Shown here in pieces: positions 1 through 12,610 of a DNA stretch of 64,000 nt (positions are counted from its first letter, which is position 1; every line of letters begins with the position of its first letter). This stretch comes from Eutypella sp. D-1 (lineage: Eukaryota > Ascomycota > Sordariomycetes > Xylariales > Diatrypaceae). Where the stretch lies: NCBI GenBank assembly GCA_023313575.1, contig JAJTTP010000009.1, positions 558,001 to 622,000 on the forward strand. Reading direction: 5' to 3'. The notes beneath the pieces were generated by a model. That model did no database searches, was not told the origin of the DNA, and saw only the letters and a program-made list of their open reading frames with translations. The translations under genes were made by a program, and so were the position numbers.

Positions 1-30
1 AATTGCAAATTTGGAAACTAATCTCAATCA

Positions 31-42
31 CCCCCCCCCCCC
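31..42. repeat. Poly-C run
   Basis: Twelve consecutive C followed by a T/C-rich stretch. Simple sequence prone to length error in assembly. Confidence 0.9.
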
Positions 43-273
43 TTTCCCCTTCTCACATCTCCGCGTGCGTGCGTTATGTCGTTATATGGCATTGCTGACT
101 TGGGGTCTTGGAACAAGTGATGGTTTGGAATCGCTCGATGTGTCCTGCCCGGCCAAGGAGGGGAAGGGAAGAGAGCCCACCTTGCAAGGCAAAGAAATAA
201 AATTTCGAACGATCAGCAATACATTCTGGCGATAATCAGCTACTGTGGTGACTTGGCTAGCGTGGACGTTCGA

Positions 274-313
274 TTTTCTTTTTCTTTTTTTTCTTTTTTT
301 TCTTTTTTTTCTT
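274..313. repeat. Polypyrimidine T/C tract
   Basis: About 40 bases of almost pure T with isolated C. A second, similar tract lies at about 411-438. They create lysine-rich artefact frames on the minus strand (KKKKEKK-type) which are not genes. Confidence 0.9.
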
Positions 314-3041
314 GTCCACAACTGCAAGGAGCGTTATATATAAGCAGAAACCATCCTCTCTGGTATATAACATGACAAAGGAGGGGGCTGTCCCCTGTCC
401 TGAAAGTATGCTTTTTTTTTTCCTTTTTTTTTTCTTTTCCATTCAGCTCCTCCCGTAATTCGTGGACGTAAAAACTCGGTCGGACTTCCTCGCAGTGATA
501 GGATGGGATAGGTGGCATGGGTCATTGGCTTTTAATTACTTACCATTCGAAATTTTCGTGTCCGCTACTTTTCGCCCTCGGACTTGAGCTTCTTATGTAC
601 TTATTATGTTGAACTGGGAGCGGGGGAGAGGGGGGGTTGCGCTTCGAGCCTGGTGGCGCCGACCTGAAACGTGAGGGTGAGGCGACGGTAGGTAGTTGTC
701 GGGTGATACTGGGATCTACATAGTAATAAGAAATGAGATCTGGGTAAGGTGGAAGAATCTCCTGCGTGCACTTGTCCCCGGCAGAAGGTAGACATGAGAT
801 CGCTTAGAGTCGATTAAGTTGCTAAGGTGAACCTCTCCCAACTATAGGGGGGATGGCGTTTGGGATATCAATACCTGTCTTGTAACAATAGCAAGCCGGC
901 ATATGCGATCCATACAGACAAGACTCCTAGTGCTTTCATCGCCCAGTCCTAGTTATACTATTAACGGAGATTCACTACATTGTATACCCCCTAGGCGTGG
1001 AACCTCGCGCTCCATGACCAGACGTGGATATAGCCGCCTCCTTTAGACCTCTAGATGATCCACTTGTACGATCTCAGGATCTAACTCTCCCCTGCCTGCA
1101 GCATGCCGGGAGAAGGAGTGGGTTTCTGGCTTGGCATAATCTGAACATACCTAAGTAGCCTTGAATGCGGAGCCCAAGAGCTCTAGGGAGTTCGGGGCAG
1201 CGTTTGTTCTGTCATTTAGATATATCCCGATTCCGGGTTAGGAGCATCTCCATAGTGTATGTGCGCATACCGAGGATATGTACAAACCCAAACCCGGACG
1301 TGGCCGCAATGAAGCATGCATAAGCCTGGTGTGCTTGCTGCGTCAGGGCACATATATCCCGGGCATGCCTAATCTTACAGCGGCTCCCCGCGTCGGATAG
1401 CTTCGTCTGATTGCATGTTGTGCCAGACTGAAATTGAGAGTGACTAATGTCACCGGTACTAACCATGGCACATCTGCGCTCCAAACGGCCTGCCGTTTCC
1501 CTCCCGGTAGCAACCATCCGGCCCTTGGTCTCGTCGACGAACCCGTCGCTCTGAATTTGGTTTGATACCGATGATTTCCCGTCCCTCATTGTGTAACTTA
1601 CTTAGTTGAGGATCCAAATATGTATGGGTCCTTTGAGTTGTGCATCGAGTTGGGGATCCCCTCCCTAAAACCGTAATAGCACAGCTTCACCGTGTCTCCA
1701 GTAGATTGTGCTTCTCGGATATGTCGGGGTTCGAAAGGAGATCGTCGAGGTATCGTGCAATGCTGTCAAAACGTTTAATAGGAGGGAAGGTCATCCCTAT
1801 ACGGGTTGCGGCTATCCTTCTACTTACCACTGTCATACACTCGCAGCATAAACTCTCTATCGGACTCGAATGGCTCATTCGCGTCTCCACAACCAGCTCT
1901 TCAGCTGGGTTAGTCATTGCCGGACCGATGAAACACAATCGATGAACCTAGATGCGACCCTTATGCCAAACCCGGTAGTAAGAATTCAGAACGGTGAAGT
2001 CTTGTACCTTGTGGATGGCGAAGCTTGTGTCCGTGTCGCTCCGTGTCGCAAGGTTCTGGGCCCCGCCTCCCCGGACAGTGAGGGTTCTGTCCAAGATCTG
2101 GCCAACTGGAAGAAGGGTTTGTTCCCTCATAACCGTTATCGTCGCTGTTCGTTGTAAACCCTCAACATGCCCTCTTTCTGGACTGAAGTCCTCAGTCCTC
2201 CCTCTAACGAATCGGCGAGCGTCGGGCGCAGAGACGCAGCACGCCAGCGTGTGACGGCTGCGTAGCAAAAACTCGGTATGGTAAACTTGTATCCCGTTCT
2301 CCGTATGCAGGCGACAGGAAAGGGAAGAAGAGGGGGGTTTCCTGTACGGGGAGAGACCATTGATGCTCAACGGCAGAACGCATTGATCGCACATGGGAAG
2401 GAGGAGTTGACATCAGAGCGGTCGCGAAGCGCGGGCGAGGTTAGCAGGGTGAGGACATCACCACGGTCAGCGGCCTGGCTATATAATGGGCGACCTCTCG
2501 CCTTATGGGACGGGAAGCAATTGATGGGAGATATGGGCGGTCCGCCGAGCCTTTTATATACACAGATACATATCGCTTGTGAGATTCCACGCGTAACGAA
2601 GACGATGGTCCGAGGCTCAGCCTAAAGCACCCTTTCTCCCTCCCGTTTGCTACACGCAGACCCCTTGATAGCAAGAACAACGATAGCAGCATACAACGGT
2701 GGTAGGTCACTCCCGTAGCTAGCTCCCTTCTCACCTTCTTCCCCCTTACCGCCCGCTCATCTGCTTCTCATCTGAAACACTGTGTGCAAGGCAAGGGAGT
2801 AAAGCCCGCAACGTACGTTATCATCATGAAATTATACTCGCACCCGCATATCAGGGCGCATCGGGCCGAGGGGGAGGGACGGTTGCAAGCCGACTAATTG
2901 ATGGCCAGGTTCCCCTCCATCAGTGTAATCATCTGCTGGATTTCATTATCGCGCCTATCGCCACGCCAGGTTCCACCCGCACCGACATTCGGAAGTTAGT
3001 CAAGAGAAACGGTTCGTCTGCTTACCACCACTGCAGCCACC

Positions 3042-3560
3042 ATGTGTTGCAACGTCAAGACCCTATCGATCTGTCCGACCTGCAGCGAGCAGTTGTCGGA
3101 ACGAACCACGCAGCAGTGGTGTAAGGAGGGCCGGCGTAAGGGCGTCTTCGGCCGCTGTGCAATGGTACGTACTCTTGCTTAAACGGCCGAACGCACGGTG
3201 CACACCAAATCCTTTGTTCATCTGCATAATCGTGTGCATATCCCATGTCGGGTCGGCCACCCCGACATGGGAATTGGTGGGGGCTTTGATGGGCGTTTTT
3301 CTTTTCTCCCAGCAAAGGACGCTGGCTGGCCCCTGCCTTGCTGACTTAACGGGTGCGCGCAGGGAGTGCGTCGTAGCGAGGAGGAGTTTCGCGGCGAAGA
3401 GTGCAGGGCGTGCGTTGACGTCCGCGAAGCCCAGATGAGCCAGATGCAGATGAGCGACTTCAACGTCAGGAGGCTGGGGTGGCGTACTTATGACCGCCGG
3501 GGATCGGGCGCCGGCGGCGCGGAGCCGGAAGACAGCGACGGCGGAGGTTACTGTTGGTAG
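3042..3560 (+). CDS. Small protein with two CxxC knuckles, one intron
   Basis: Exons 3042-3164 and 3363-3560 join in phase 0 and give 106 residues. The intron starts GTACGT and ends GCAG, so the second exon continues the frame exactly to TAG. The product has CPTC at residues 12-15 and CRAC at 55-58, plus further cysteines at 2, 3, 27 and near 39. This spacing fits a zinc-ribbon-like metal site. The tail is Gly/Asp-rich and ends GGGYCW. There is no signal peptide, so an intracellular protein is expected. I do not recognise a named family. The cysteine pairs on both sides of the intron and the clean phase are the reason to believe the gene. Confidence 0.6.
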
Positions 3561-3680
3561 GTATCATTGGTGTCATTTCGTTTGGGACTGGCTGTCCCAG
3601 GTTTTGCAAGTTGTAGGGAATTAAACGAACAGGCGGTGAGAGAAATAATTAGGGACAAAAAAGATTGTGTAAATGTTTAT

Positions 3681-3700
3681 GTGTGTGTGTGTGTGTGTGT
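3681..3700. repeat. (GT)10 microsatellite
   Basis: Ten perfect GT units, in the 3' flank of the small CxxC gene. Confidence 0.95.
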
Positions 3701-3865
3701 ATGCGATGCGTACACCTTACGCTGGGCGGGTCTACGTAGGAGGGCCCAAGGCGGCGGCGTCGCATCGCGGGGGGACGTGTCTTAGATCTTTAAGACTGTT
3801 GTTGTAGGACACTCTCTCCACCAATGATTATAGAACACATTGAGTAGGTTGTGACATTAAGAGAA

Positions 3866-3880
3866 GGGGGGGGGGGGGGG
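3866..3880. repeat. Poly-G run
   Basis: Fifteen consecutive G. Likely variable in length and error-prone in sequencing. Confidence 0.95.
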
Positions 3881-5484
3881 TCGTCCCCTCCTACGGCCAA
3901 GCTCCTAAATTTACTCATCGAGCACTGCTGCTTTATAAGTTCTTAATGATTACATGCTATCATCGGGTTACATACGAATAGTGTTAGCAACCTGCCCCAG
4001 GAGAACGAATCCCGTTGTATGCATACCAAATACTGGCTGGCAGTCTAATTATAAGACGGCCAATGGAATTCAGTACCAATATTCAATGAACACCTGCGGC
4101 TGACCTGTATGGTACAAGAATGAAGATTTTGATCTTGCAGTACAAGTACTAACAGTGACCGCTAGCAGAGGGGAAGCATCTGTAAATGTTCAAAGTTTAT
4201 AAACTTGAGGTGCTTACTTGTATAGAAGACGGAAAGCATTGCAAGCCCCTATTATACGATTATTTAGCTGACTTTTGATTTGGACCTTGATAGTAGGAAG
4301 GATTCTTGCGCTTGGTATAAAATGCATAGCATATTGTTATGCCATTATTTAATGTGTTTCCGTGCAACTTATACCGAATCAAACCTAGCGACACTATTTT
4401 ACCATGATACTTTACTACAAATCATTTTTACAAGTCATAAATTTTTTGTTATATGTTATATAGCCTTGATACTCTTATAGCCAATGACTATTTGCAATGC
4501 CTGTAAAAGCATAAGCATTAACATACGCCTACCTAGGTAGGTATGCTTAAAGAGATGTAAAAGGCTTATCGATATACCTAAGTAGGATGATTGGCTGTTG
4601 ATAATAGCTGCATATTTACAAGGCAAGTGCAAGTTAATGCTGGAAGATACCACATCATGCTTACCGTTTGTAGGTAGTTTACAAGTGCTCTCTCAGTATT
4701 TATATTCGACTCATCACATATGTTGTAAACATTGAATATAGTAAACCGGGCGAAAAAAATAAAAAAATACATGCTTTACTTATACTTACCACTCACAGTC
4801 TGCTCGTTCTTTCCCTTTCCTTTAACTATCTACCTTAGGTAGGTAGGTGCCTAGTCGCCCAGAGAAGTAGGTATCAAATCCGATTTCAAACAAACCCAGA
4901 GAGGGGACCTGCAAATATCTTTTTCTGAAACATTCTGTCAGTTCAGGTACCGGCGTTATTACCTTTTCGCTCTTCCACTTCTCTCCTTCCTATCATCCCT
5001 ACCCATCCACTCACTGCCTCTCTACTTTTACACACTCCACTGCTTAACAGTATGGGAAAATCAGCATTACCTGGTCCGTTTTGTTCAGTAAACTAAGTCT
5101 CCATTAAGGATTGCTGAGCCATCCTGTTTGGATTTCCACCATTTATACTTGCGCGCCGTTGGTAGAGTGGTGTAATTAGGTTAAAGCCTATATTCTCCCA
5201 TCTCATCAAGGTAAGCTACTGATGTCTACTCTGTCTGTTCTGAAAAGTTCAATCATTGCAAACCTGATTTTACATGGGACAGCTCAGACTCTTGTCCTCG
5301 TCATAAAATCCTTCAGGATAAGGCTATTTTGTGCTTCGAAACGTTTGCACCTGTTCGCTCAATAATGCGTGTTTTCTTGATAGCCGGCGATTTTTACATT
5401 ACTAACTTTTCCCGCGGAGGATCGTGAGTATCATAGTAAAGACAAAACCATCGATCGCAGGTTCCAGTCGGCGCCACTGCTGAA

Positions 5485-8255
5485 ATGGAGGAGACATCCA
5501 GTCGCCTCCGGGACCAAATCGAGGCAAAGTACAATGCCTCCATCGCCTCCTGTGAAGAGGAGGCTGGTAACAAAAAACGTGGCATTCAGCAGGAAGTAAC
5601 AGTAACAGAACAGGGGTTGAAATCATATTATACAAAGCCTGACTATGAGGATGTTGTCAGGAATTTGCAAAAAACCCTGCAGGACAGACTAGATGATGTT
5701 GATAAGGAATGCAAGACTCGTATCGACTCGCTTGGGAAGGAAAGGGACCGCGAAATCCTCAAACACTCTGTTGCTCTTCACTCTCCGGAGCCTACCGAGC
5801 CCGCGAAATCCCGTGGCAACAGTATCCCCCCAAGCTGTGATGCAGAGTCTTCGACACATGGAACTAAAGGTACGTTAACCCTGAATTTACTTCATCTAAT
5901 TAGATGCTAACTACTTGTGTCTGAATAGCTGGTGGCGAGATTGTTGGTCATCAAGCTCATCCAATCGTTGCACCCGTCAACAAACGGAAGGCGGAGGGCA
6001 GCTTCGAGAACCAAGCAAAGCGGTCTCATGTTCAAGCACCCTCGATCTCCGACGGGGCTGACATAAGAAAGCCCGCGCACACGCCACAATCGAGATTCAA
6101 ACCATTAACAGAACGCACTGTCGCTTTCAACGACGTAGCGAACAACTCAGGGAAATACAAAGACACGATTGTGGAATACCCTACCGGTAGCCGCCAATTC
6201 TACGTCTTGTATTGCCAAGACCATGGTGTGCACTTCACCCGAAACCCACTCCAGGGCGCCGCGAAGCACCTTGATGGAACAGCTCATAGAATTCCATCAA
6301 GAAACCGGGAGCAAGCTCTCAAAAAGCTCGGATACCATATCATCGATTGCAACCGGGATTTGGCAAACCAACATAATCGAGAAGTAGACGAGGCTTACGC
6401 CAATGGGTACAAACCAGCACGCTTTCGCGACAGGAAGTGGAAAGGCGTTGAAAACGCTAAACCCTACAATATATACGCCGCCGAGTGGGCGAAGACTCGA
6501 AAAATATATCCCGTAATGATACTCGGATGGGACAGCCTATATGAAGCGGGCTTAGGGGATTCGACGCTTGCCGAAACTGGTCTGTTAAAAACGACTGTCA
6601 GACCTGACTGCTACGTATATGACCATGGCAAGATCGTCAACTGGGCCCCCGGTTTCGAGGATGGCGGTCCAAAAGTCAAGCAAAGGGAATTTCCTGTCAG
6701 GTGGTTTGATAGCCGAGCGTCAAATGGTTGGGTTCAAGCGCGGGATCTGCGAGAGCTTACCACCCTCAAAGTTGATGAGAAGCGAGGGAAACATTTTGAT
6801 AAGGCTCGTTCTTGGATTGAGAGGATGCCAAAGCCTAAGGAACAGAATGGCCTGCAGAAGCTCATTACTGAAACAGGTATGTGAACATTTGAACTTTGAT
6901 TGACCTACGCGTTCACTAGTCCATGGAAGCTGACGGAAAATTGTTAAATACTAATAGCTCCGAAAGACTCGCCGACCTTAACAAGTGCCCATACAAACCC
7001 CATGTCTAGGGCAGATGGGGGAAAGGTGACTGGATCATCAGGATCATCAGGCTCTGATTATACCGATAGTAGTTCGGACGTCTCTGTTGATGACGATGTC
7101 GATGACGAAGAGGAAGACCTCCGACTACTAGCTGAGAGAGGCGGCGACGCAACAAGCGATGAGGATTATCAGGACCTTCAGACTAGGACAACGGGATCTT
7201 CATCGCAACAAGGCATCGAAGCTTTTCGCAAGTCACATTATGCCCTTCGATCCGACAGGACTTCGGATCCTGGGACGCGCCAGGAGGCGACAACCCCGAC
7301 AAAAGCAACCGAGAAGTCTCCAGAAACCTTGGACGAAATGCAAACGGTTGAAAAGCTTTCCCACAAAGCTCACGATAGACCACCAATGGTTTCTCACTCT
7401 GCAGAACCTCAAACAGATATCGCACGCAAATCTACGCCGTGGGGAAATGAGGAGGTTCATCCCTTGCCGGACAAGCCCCCGCGAGCCAAATCTCTGCCGA
7501 CCAAATCTCTGCCGACCAAATCTCTGCCGACCAATTCCCTGCCGGCTAAGCCTTCATCGAGTAAGCTCGTAACTACACCTACATCTCTATCTAAGCCTGA
7601 ATCATCAGGACAGGCATCGGGTACGCATTCGGGGAACTCGGCAACAGCACCAGTGACTCCAGGCTCGGCGATCCATGGCCAGAAAGCTTCTAAACCTCCC
7701 GAATTGGAAAAGAAAGCAACACCAAACATCGGGGAGAAAAGGGATACTATGGTGCCTGTGGCGGATCGTGCGGCAAATCCTGTGACACAGCAGAAGCCTT
7801 GCACCCCTGAACCTGAGCAGTCGCCACGAGTGACACAGCCCCTCGCGAGCCCAATGAACCCAACTCCTAAGATGCTTCGCGGTATCCTAGACTTTTCGGC
7901 TGGCAAACCACTGTTTGAGATATCACAGTATGCCGATGGCGCCACGAAATGGGCGAGGGCAAATCCGGGAGACGCTTGCATACAACTCTTCTGCAGCGGA
8001 GATGGCAAATACCTTGTGTCTAAGGACGCGCCGGTAAACATTCAAATTGACAGAAGCCTCTTCTCAAGGGCCATCAGAAATCACGAGGAAGAAATGAACG
8101 ACAACGGGGACATCACGCTGATGTACAAAGATGCCACGGCGTCGGCGAGCGCAATGAGGCTGGTGTTTGACCAGGGCGCGGGGAGGGCTCTTGGTAAACA
8201 CCAGGCGCGATGGTTCATGCACTGGTTCCAGGATCCGAGATTCAAGAAGTCTTGA
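5485..8255 (+). CDS. 876-residue protein of unknown function (coiled coil, C2H2-like segment, disordered linker)
   Basis: Three exons, 5485-5869, 5929-6876 and 6958-8255, join without a phase break. Both introns are typical (GTACGT..ATAG, GTATGT..ATAG). Residues 1-80 are charged and helix-forming. Residues about 210-340 hold YCQDHGVHF followed by two further histidines, a spacing that could bind one zinc, then a hydrophobic, Trp-rich block around 320-400 resembling a small beta-barrel reader domain. An acidic Ser/Asp-rich stretch follows near 460, and a low-complexity Pro/Ser/Lys linker carries four KSLPT-type repeats at about 620-640. The last 125 residues form a compact, conserved-looking domain (about 750-876). 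The composition suggests a nuclear or chromatin-associated protein, which is an inference. I recognise no named family. Confidence 0.75.
7486..7545 (+). repeat. 15-bp coding tandem repeat (KSLPT units)
   Basis: Four adjacent 15-bp copies inside the third exon of the 876-residue gene. The first three are near identical, and the fourth reads NSLPA. Unit length is a multiple of three, so copy-number change would not shift the frame. Confidence 0.85.
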
Positions 8256-9889
8256 CTTTCTAGACTGAACACCCGCTGCAAGGCAGACAGATTTTCGGGG
8301 ATTGAAGTATTTCGGGTTGACTATCAAAAGCTGGAGCTGTAGCATATCGGGCAGGCGAGAGACGGATCATTTTACGATATTAAAGCTCATTCATTTCAAG
8401 GCGAAGGAACTTTTCCAAGGTTGGCAAGCAAAAGGGTCGATGGTTTACTAATGCGCTTAAGGGTACTTTAAATACAATAATGTACGCAGTGCATCAAGCA
8501 GCACTGGTACGAGTCAGTTATACATAAGGTATGCGGATGATGAATACTCCGGTTCCACTACATTTGCAGGAGCAATGGCCATGAAATTCATGTGAAATTG
8601 TTCGCATGTGATACTCAGCACCGCCGAGGATAATTAGCGAGATACTTGTACCATAAAGTATGGTCGTAGAGGGGGACCGACTTAAGCTTGAGCTTATGGG
8701 CCAATTAACAAACGTGCATTGGAGGATTCGCCCCGCAATACCTCCCCTAGGAAGCTTCAATTGAAGAGGTAGCAGGTACAAGTTTACGTTTAACCACATG
8801 CCAGCTGATTGATTACTTTTTTAATGTTCTTTCTCAAATCCTGTCCTGTCATCCCATATGTTTGTTTCGGGAAGGGGGATGAAATGTGTCCCTTCTTATA
8901 AAAACCATTCCACAACTTCATGTCTTCTCTTCTAAGGTTTTTCCCCTCCCCAAATAGGAAAATTTAAGGAAGTTTAATGTTATATATAATATTAACTTGA
9001 CGTTGCCCGTTCCTGGGTTAACTTTAGGTAAGTACGTACCTAACCCCTGCATTGCGGAGTAGCCAGCCCTGGAGGTGCAGTGCAATCAATCAATCGGGTT
9101 GCTGTTGCAGCAAGCAGCAAAGAGGCAAGCGCAAGTGGGTGGTCCTGTCTATGACGTTGTTCAGCTGTCATTTCTTAGGCGTGTTTGTTCGTTACTTATT
9201 AACTCTAACCAGCAGCCAGGCTCTTTTCCAGGCCACTGAAGGGAGCGACTTCCCCGACCCAACGGGAAGCAGATCCACAGAGGGTCGAGAGAGAGCTGCA
9301 GCTTCCTGCGCGTTAAGCCGCCCGCCATTTCACCTTCTCCGTCTTTTTACGTGTCTAATGGCTGCTCTGGTGAGTTTATTTCGATCTTTCCTTTTCTTTT
9401 CTTTCCTTCTTTCTTTCCACCTTTTTCTTCTTCTTCCTAATTTATTTATTCCTCTCTGGTTTCGTCCATTCAATTCATCACTTCTGAGACCTTATACGAT
9501 AATTCGGTCTATTTTATAATATAATTGACTTTCGAAAGATTCCCCTTGATAATTTTTGTTTGATGAGTTTTTACGTTTTTATGTGCCTTAGATGATACTC
9601 CAAATTGTGGTGGTGTGCTGCGTCCCTAGGCGGTGCGCGTGTATGTAGGGAGGGAAGTGCCTGGAAGTGCTTGAGGGCCCGTGACGAATGAATGAATGAA
9701 TAGGCAGAAGCGGCGCTTGTATTGCACATTGCACGTCATCAATTGCTTTCTCTTCAAACCCTACTTCGTATCTAGGGTACCTCAAGTTTACCTCTCACGC
9801 TTGCAACCTATCACACTAATTCCATACTAATCCGATATCCCATCCCGTCCTCCTGCCCCCAAATCTAGGACACTCCTTGGACTCTCCAC
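8256..9889. other. Intergenic; 5' flank of the peroxin gene
   Basis: No gene seen. The part from about 9010 onward is likely promoter and untranslated leader of the peroxin gene. It holds the imperfect palindrome TTAGGTAAGTACGTACCTAA (9024-9043) and a long T/C-rich section (about 9380-9450). A GTGAGT at about 9371 could start an intron in the leader, but no acceptor can be chosen with confidence. Confidence 0.5.
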
Positions 9890-12277
9890 ATGTCGACGTC
9901 CAAGTCCACCTCCCGTAGCAGCGATGTCTTCGACGGCTCCGCCTCCAGTCAGCTCCACGGCGACGTGCCGCCGCTCTCTTCCTACTATGCACCGCCGACC
10001 TATGCCTCTTTCTCTCCCGCAAACCTTTCGAGTACCGGCACTGCCGCCTCCGTAAACGCCGCCACCTCCGCTGCCAAACGCCGCTCCACCATCCTCGTTC
10101 ACCAGAAATCTCCTTTGCTACTTGCCACCCCACCCCAGGTCACCCGCGCTCTTGCCTACAGTCATCCATTCCTGCTGCCATTGAATAAGGTCGCCGGGCT
10201 CATTAGCTGGACCACCGATGACCCCTGGGAGAGCTTCCTGCTTCTTGTCGCCTTTTGGGCTGTTGTCCAATACGGGGATGCCGTCCTGCGCTACGCCGCT
10301 CCTATCGCCGCCGTTGCTGCACTTATCGCCGGCATGTACGGAAGGCGGTTTAGCCCGCTTTCAAGTAGCGGATGGACGGACTACTCGGGTAGTAATGTGT
10401 TTAGTGGGAGCGGCGGAAGCAGCGGCAGGAAAAATGCCAGCGGTGGTGGGGGCGGTAGTGGTGGGACTGGAAGTGGAGTGAGCACCGGGGGTACCGGAAG
10501 CCACCGGAGGGACCCGAGCGAGTCGACGAGCACACGCCACCAGAAGACACTGGACGAGATCGTGGATACGCTCAAGGTGTTCACGACGCGATGCAACATT
10601 CTACTGGAGCCGCTGCTGGAGATGACGGACTTCCTGTCGACGCAGCGGACGGCCACAAGTGCTACGACGCGGCCCGCCCTTACGACTCTGTTTGTGCGCA
10701 TACTAGCCGTAACACCCGTCTGGATCGCCCTCACCTTGCCGCCCCTGCGAATTATTACCACCAGGCGTGTCGTCCTCGTCTTCGGTACCATGCTGCTCAC
10801 CTGGCATTCTAAGGCTAGCCGTATTTCGCGTACCCTACTGTGGAGGAGTGCTGCCGTGCGCAAGCTCGCCCGCGCCGTGACGGGCCTCCCATTTGAGATC
10901 CCTTCGAGGCGAGGTAGAGAGACAAAGGACATTCCACGGGTTACCGACACGCCCGGGACTGGGAGTGGAAAGAAAAACGACGCTAATCGCAAAAACGGTG
11001 ACGTGAAGACGCCAAGCTCGGCCCTCACGGCTGCCCTCAAACGGAACCCGAACCAATACCATCATCACCGGCGGTCCGGGCGAGGACTCGGGGATCCGGA
11101 TCGTGGCAGCGCTGTTCGCTTTACTTTTATTTTGTACGAGAACCAACGGCGTTGGGTTGGCCTGGGCTGGACCAATAGCCTGTTCGCGTACGAACGATCC
11201 GCATGGACCGACGAGCAGAACAACCCTATGCCGTCACGCGAAAACTTCGAGCTGCCTGAGGTTGACGACGATGACGATGCCGCAGAGGGCGCTGGCCACG
11301 GGGGCATGGAAGGAAGTACGGGTGGAGCACGAGAGAAAGGGTCAGCTGCCTTGGCTCAAACGCGGACGCGCTGGCGTTGGGTCCGGGGTTCTCGCTGGCG
11401 CGTCGACGGCGCGCCTGAGCTCGACGATGCTGCTGGTGGGTATGACACCGATGCCGCGAGGAACGGCTGGATTTACTACGATAACACGGTAAGTTGGATC
11501 TCTATTTGCGTAGCTAATACCCGACTATCCATCGCCTTAGCTTACCCCCTTGACCTTTAGTGGCAAAATGGTCGTCGTGGTCAGGATGGCTGGAACCGGT
11601 GGACGAGAAGGCGAAAATGGTACCGCGATGCGGAGCTCGTTGAGGCCTCTTCTGCCGATGACGATCAGGATGACGAGCAGACTCCCGTCGCGTCACCGGA
11701 ACCGCCAGCGCCAGCCTTGCCTCCGCGGACACCAGCTACGGATACGGGGACCGGAGCGGCGGACGCGACTTCGGACGCTGGCTCCTCTTCGCAACGGCTC
11801 TCCACGTCGGATCCAGTATCTAGGACTCTATACTCCTCATCCCCCCATATACGAAGCAGCAGCAGGTCAACCGGGGACCCGACAGAGGAGCGGGACGAAG
11901 AAGAACAGGAACATGGGGAAGGGGAGGAAGCGGATCTGGGCACTCGCGAGACCCCCCTGAGCACGTCCTCCAAATCCACGACTACGGGATCCCGCTTCAA
12001 GTGGCCGACGCCAACGCTGCGGCGTCGCGCCACGGGCGGAAGCACGGCGTCGGCTCCTGGGTCTCAGAAAAAGGAGGTACCGAAGGCGAAGGACAAAAAT
12101 AAGCAGAGGTCCAGGAGGCCAAGTGAGACGGGCAGCGCGCGCAGCGCTGCCCTAAGCGCCAGCCCGCCCAACGACGACGACGGGCTCAACCCCACCCTCG
12201 AACTCGAGATCCAGGGACACCGTAAGGGCCTCGATGCCTGGGGTATCGGGGATGAGGCGCAGATGGGGCTAGAATAA
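9890..12277 (+). CDS. Peroxisomal membrane peroxin, Pex23/Pex30 type, with dysferlin domain
   Basis: Exons 9890-11488 and 11561-12277 (intron GTAAGT..TTTAG, phase 0) encode 771 residues. After a Ser/Thr-rich N-terminus comes a Pex24-family membrane region at about 80-150, with hydrophobic segments such as ESFLLLVAFWAVVQYG. A Gly/Ser-rich linker follows. Residues about 408-450 match the dysferlin N module (FTFILYENQRRWVGLGW, YERSAWTD). The C module lies at 495-560 and crosses the splice junction as YYDNT + WQNGRRG..W, which confirms the intron. The acidic, low-complexity tail is disordered. Yeast relatives (Pex28-Pex32, Pex30) control peroxisome number and ER-peroxisome contact. The family call is firm; the exact paralogue is not. 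Confidence 0.9.
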
Positions 12278-12507
12278 GGGAGGGCTTTTTTATTCCCTCT
12301 GCTTGTCTTGAAGTCAGGTACAAGTGGAAGTAAGAAGATGACGAGACGAGATTAAGGAGTGTATGGGGGGGGGGGAGGTGAGAATATCACGATGAGGTGA
12401 TGGGATGGAATCCGGATGTGAGTCAATTAGAGAGAGCCATTTGGCCGGCGGGATTTCTTTTTTGCATCAGGGCGGCGTTGGTAGATACCATTATATCATG
12501 ATAAGTA

Positions 12508-12571
12508 AGGTCAGGTCAGGTCAGGTTAGGTCAAGGACGGCAGGCAGGCAGGTTGGGCTAGGTTAGGTTAG
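12508..12571. repeat. AGGTC/AGGTTA tandem repeat
   Basis: Degenerate pentamer-hexamer array: several AGGTC units grading into CAGG and AGGTTA units. Confidence 0.8.
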
Positions 12572-12580
12572 CCCTGGTCT

Positions 12581-12610
12581 GGGTATGGTACGGTATGGTA
12601 CGGTATGGTT
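12581..12610. repeat. 10-bp tandem repeat, three copies
   Basis: Unit CGGTATGGTA repeated three times with one edge mismatch at each end. Confidence 0.85.

Larger units (their letters stand above)
1..3041. other. Gene-free stretch, mostly unremarkable
   Basis: No convincing coding region is seen on either strand. Open frames of 60-150 codons overlap each other on both strands and show no recognisable motif. The left end holds a C12 run (31-42) and long T/C tracts. Compositionally ordinary otherwise. The last few hundred bases are the presumed promoter of the small gene at 3042. Confidence 0.55.
3561..5484. other. Intergenic stretch with simple repeats and an AT-rich patch
   Basis: Contains a (GT)10 microsatellite, a G15 run, an AT-rich section at about 4250-4790 and a 14-bp perfect palindrome CCTACCTAGGTAGG at 4528-4541. 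A related TACCTTAGGTAGGTAGG string lies at about 4831-4847. No coding signal is seen. The last 300 bases are T/C-rich leader sequence for the gene at 5485. Confidence 0.55.

Noticed and set aside
82..525. Lysine-rich minus-strand open frames
   Set aside because: They are translations of the polypyrimidine tract; no motif, several overlapping frames.
1212..2734. Overlapping open frames of 70-148 codons on both strands
   Set aside because: No recognisable motif, mutual overlap, and no coding-like codon pattern.
9052..9519. 155-codon frame upstream of the peroxin gene
   Set aside because: Low-complexity Phe/Leu translation of a T/C-rich leader.
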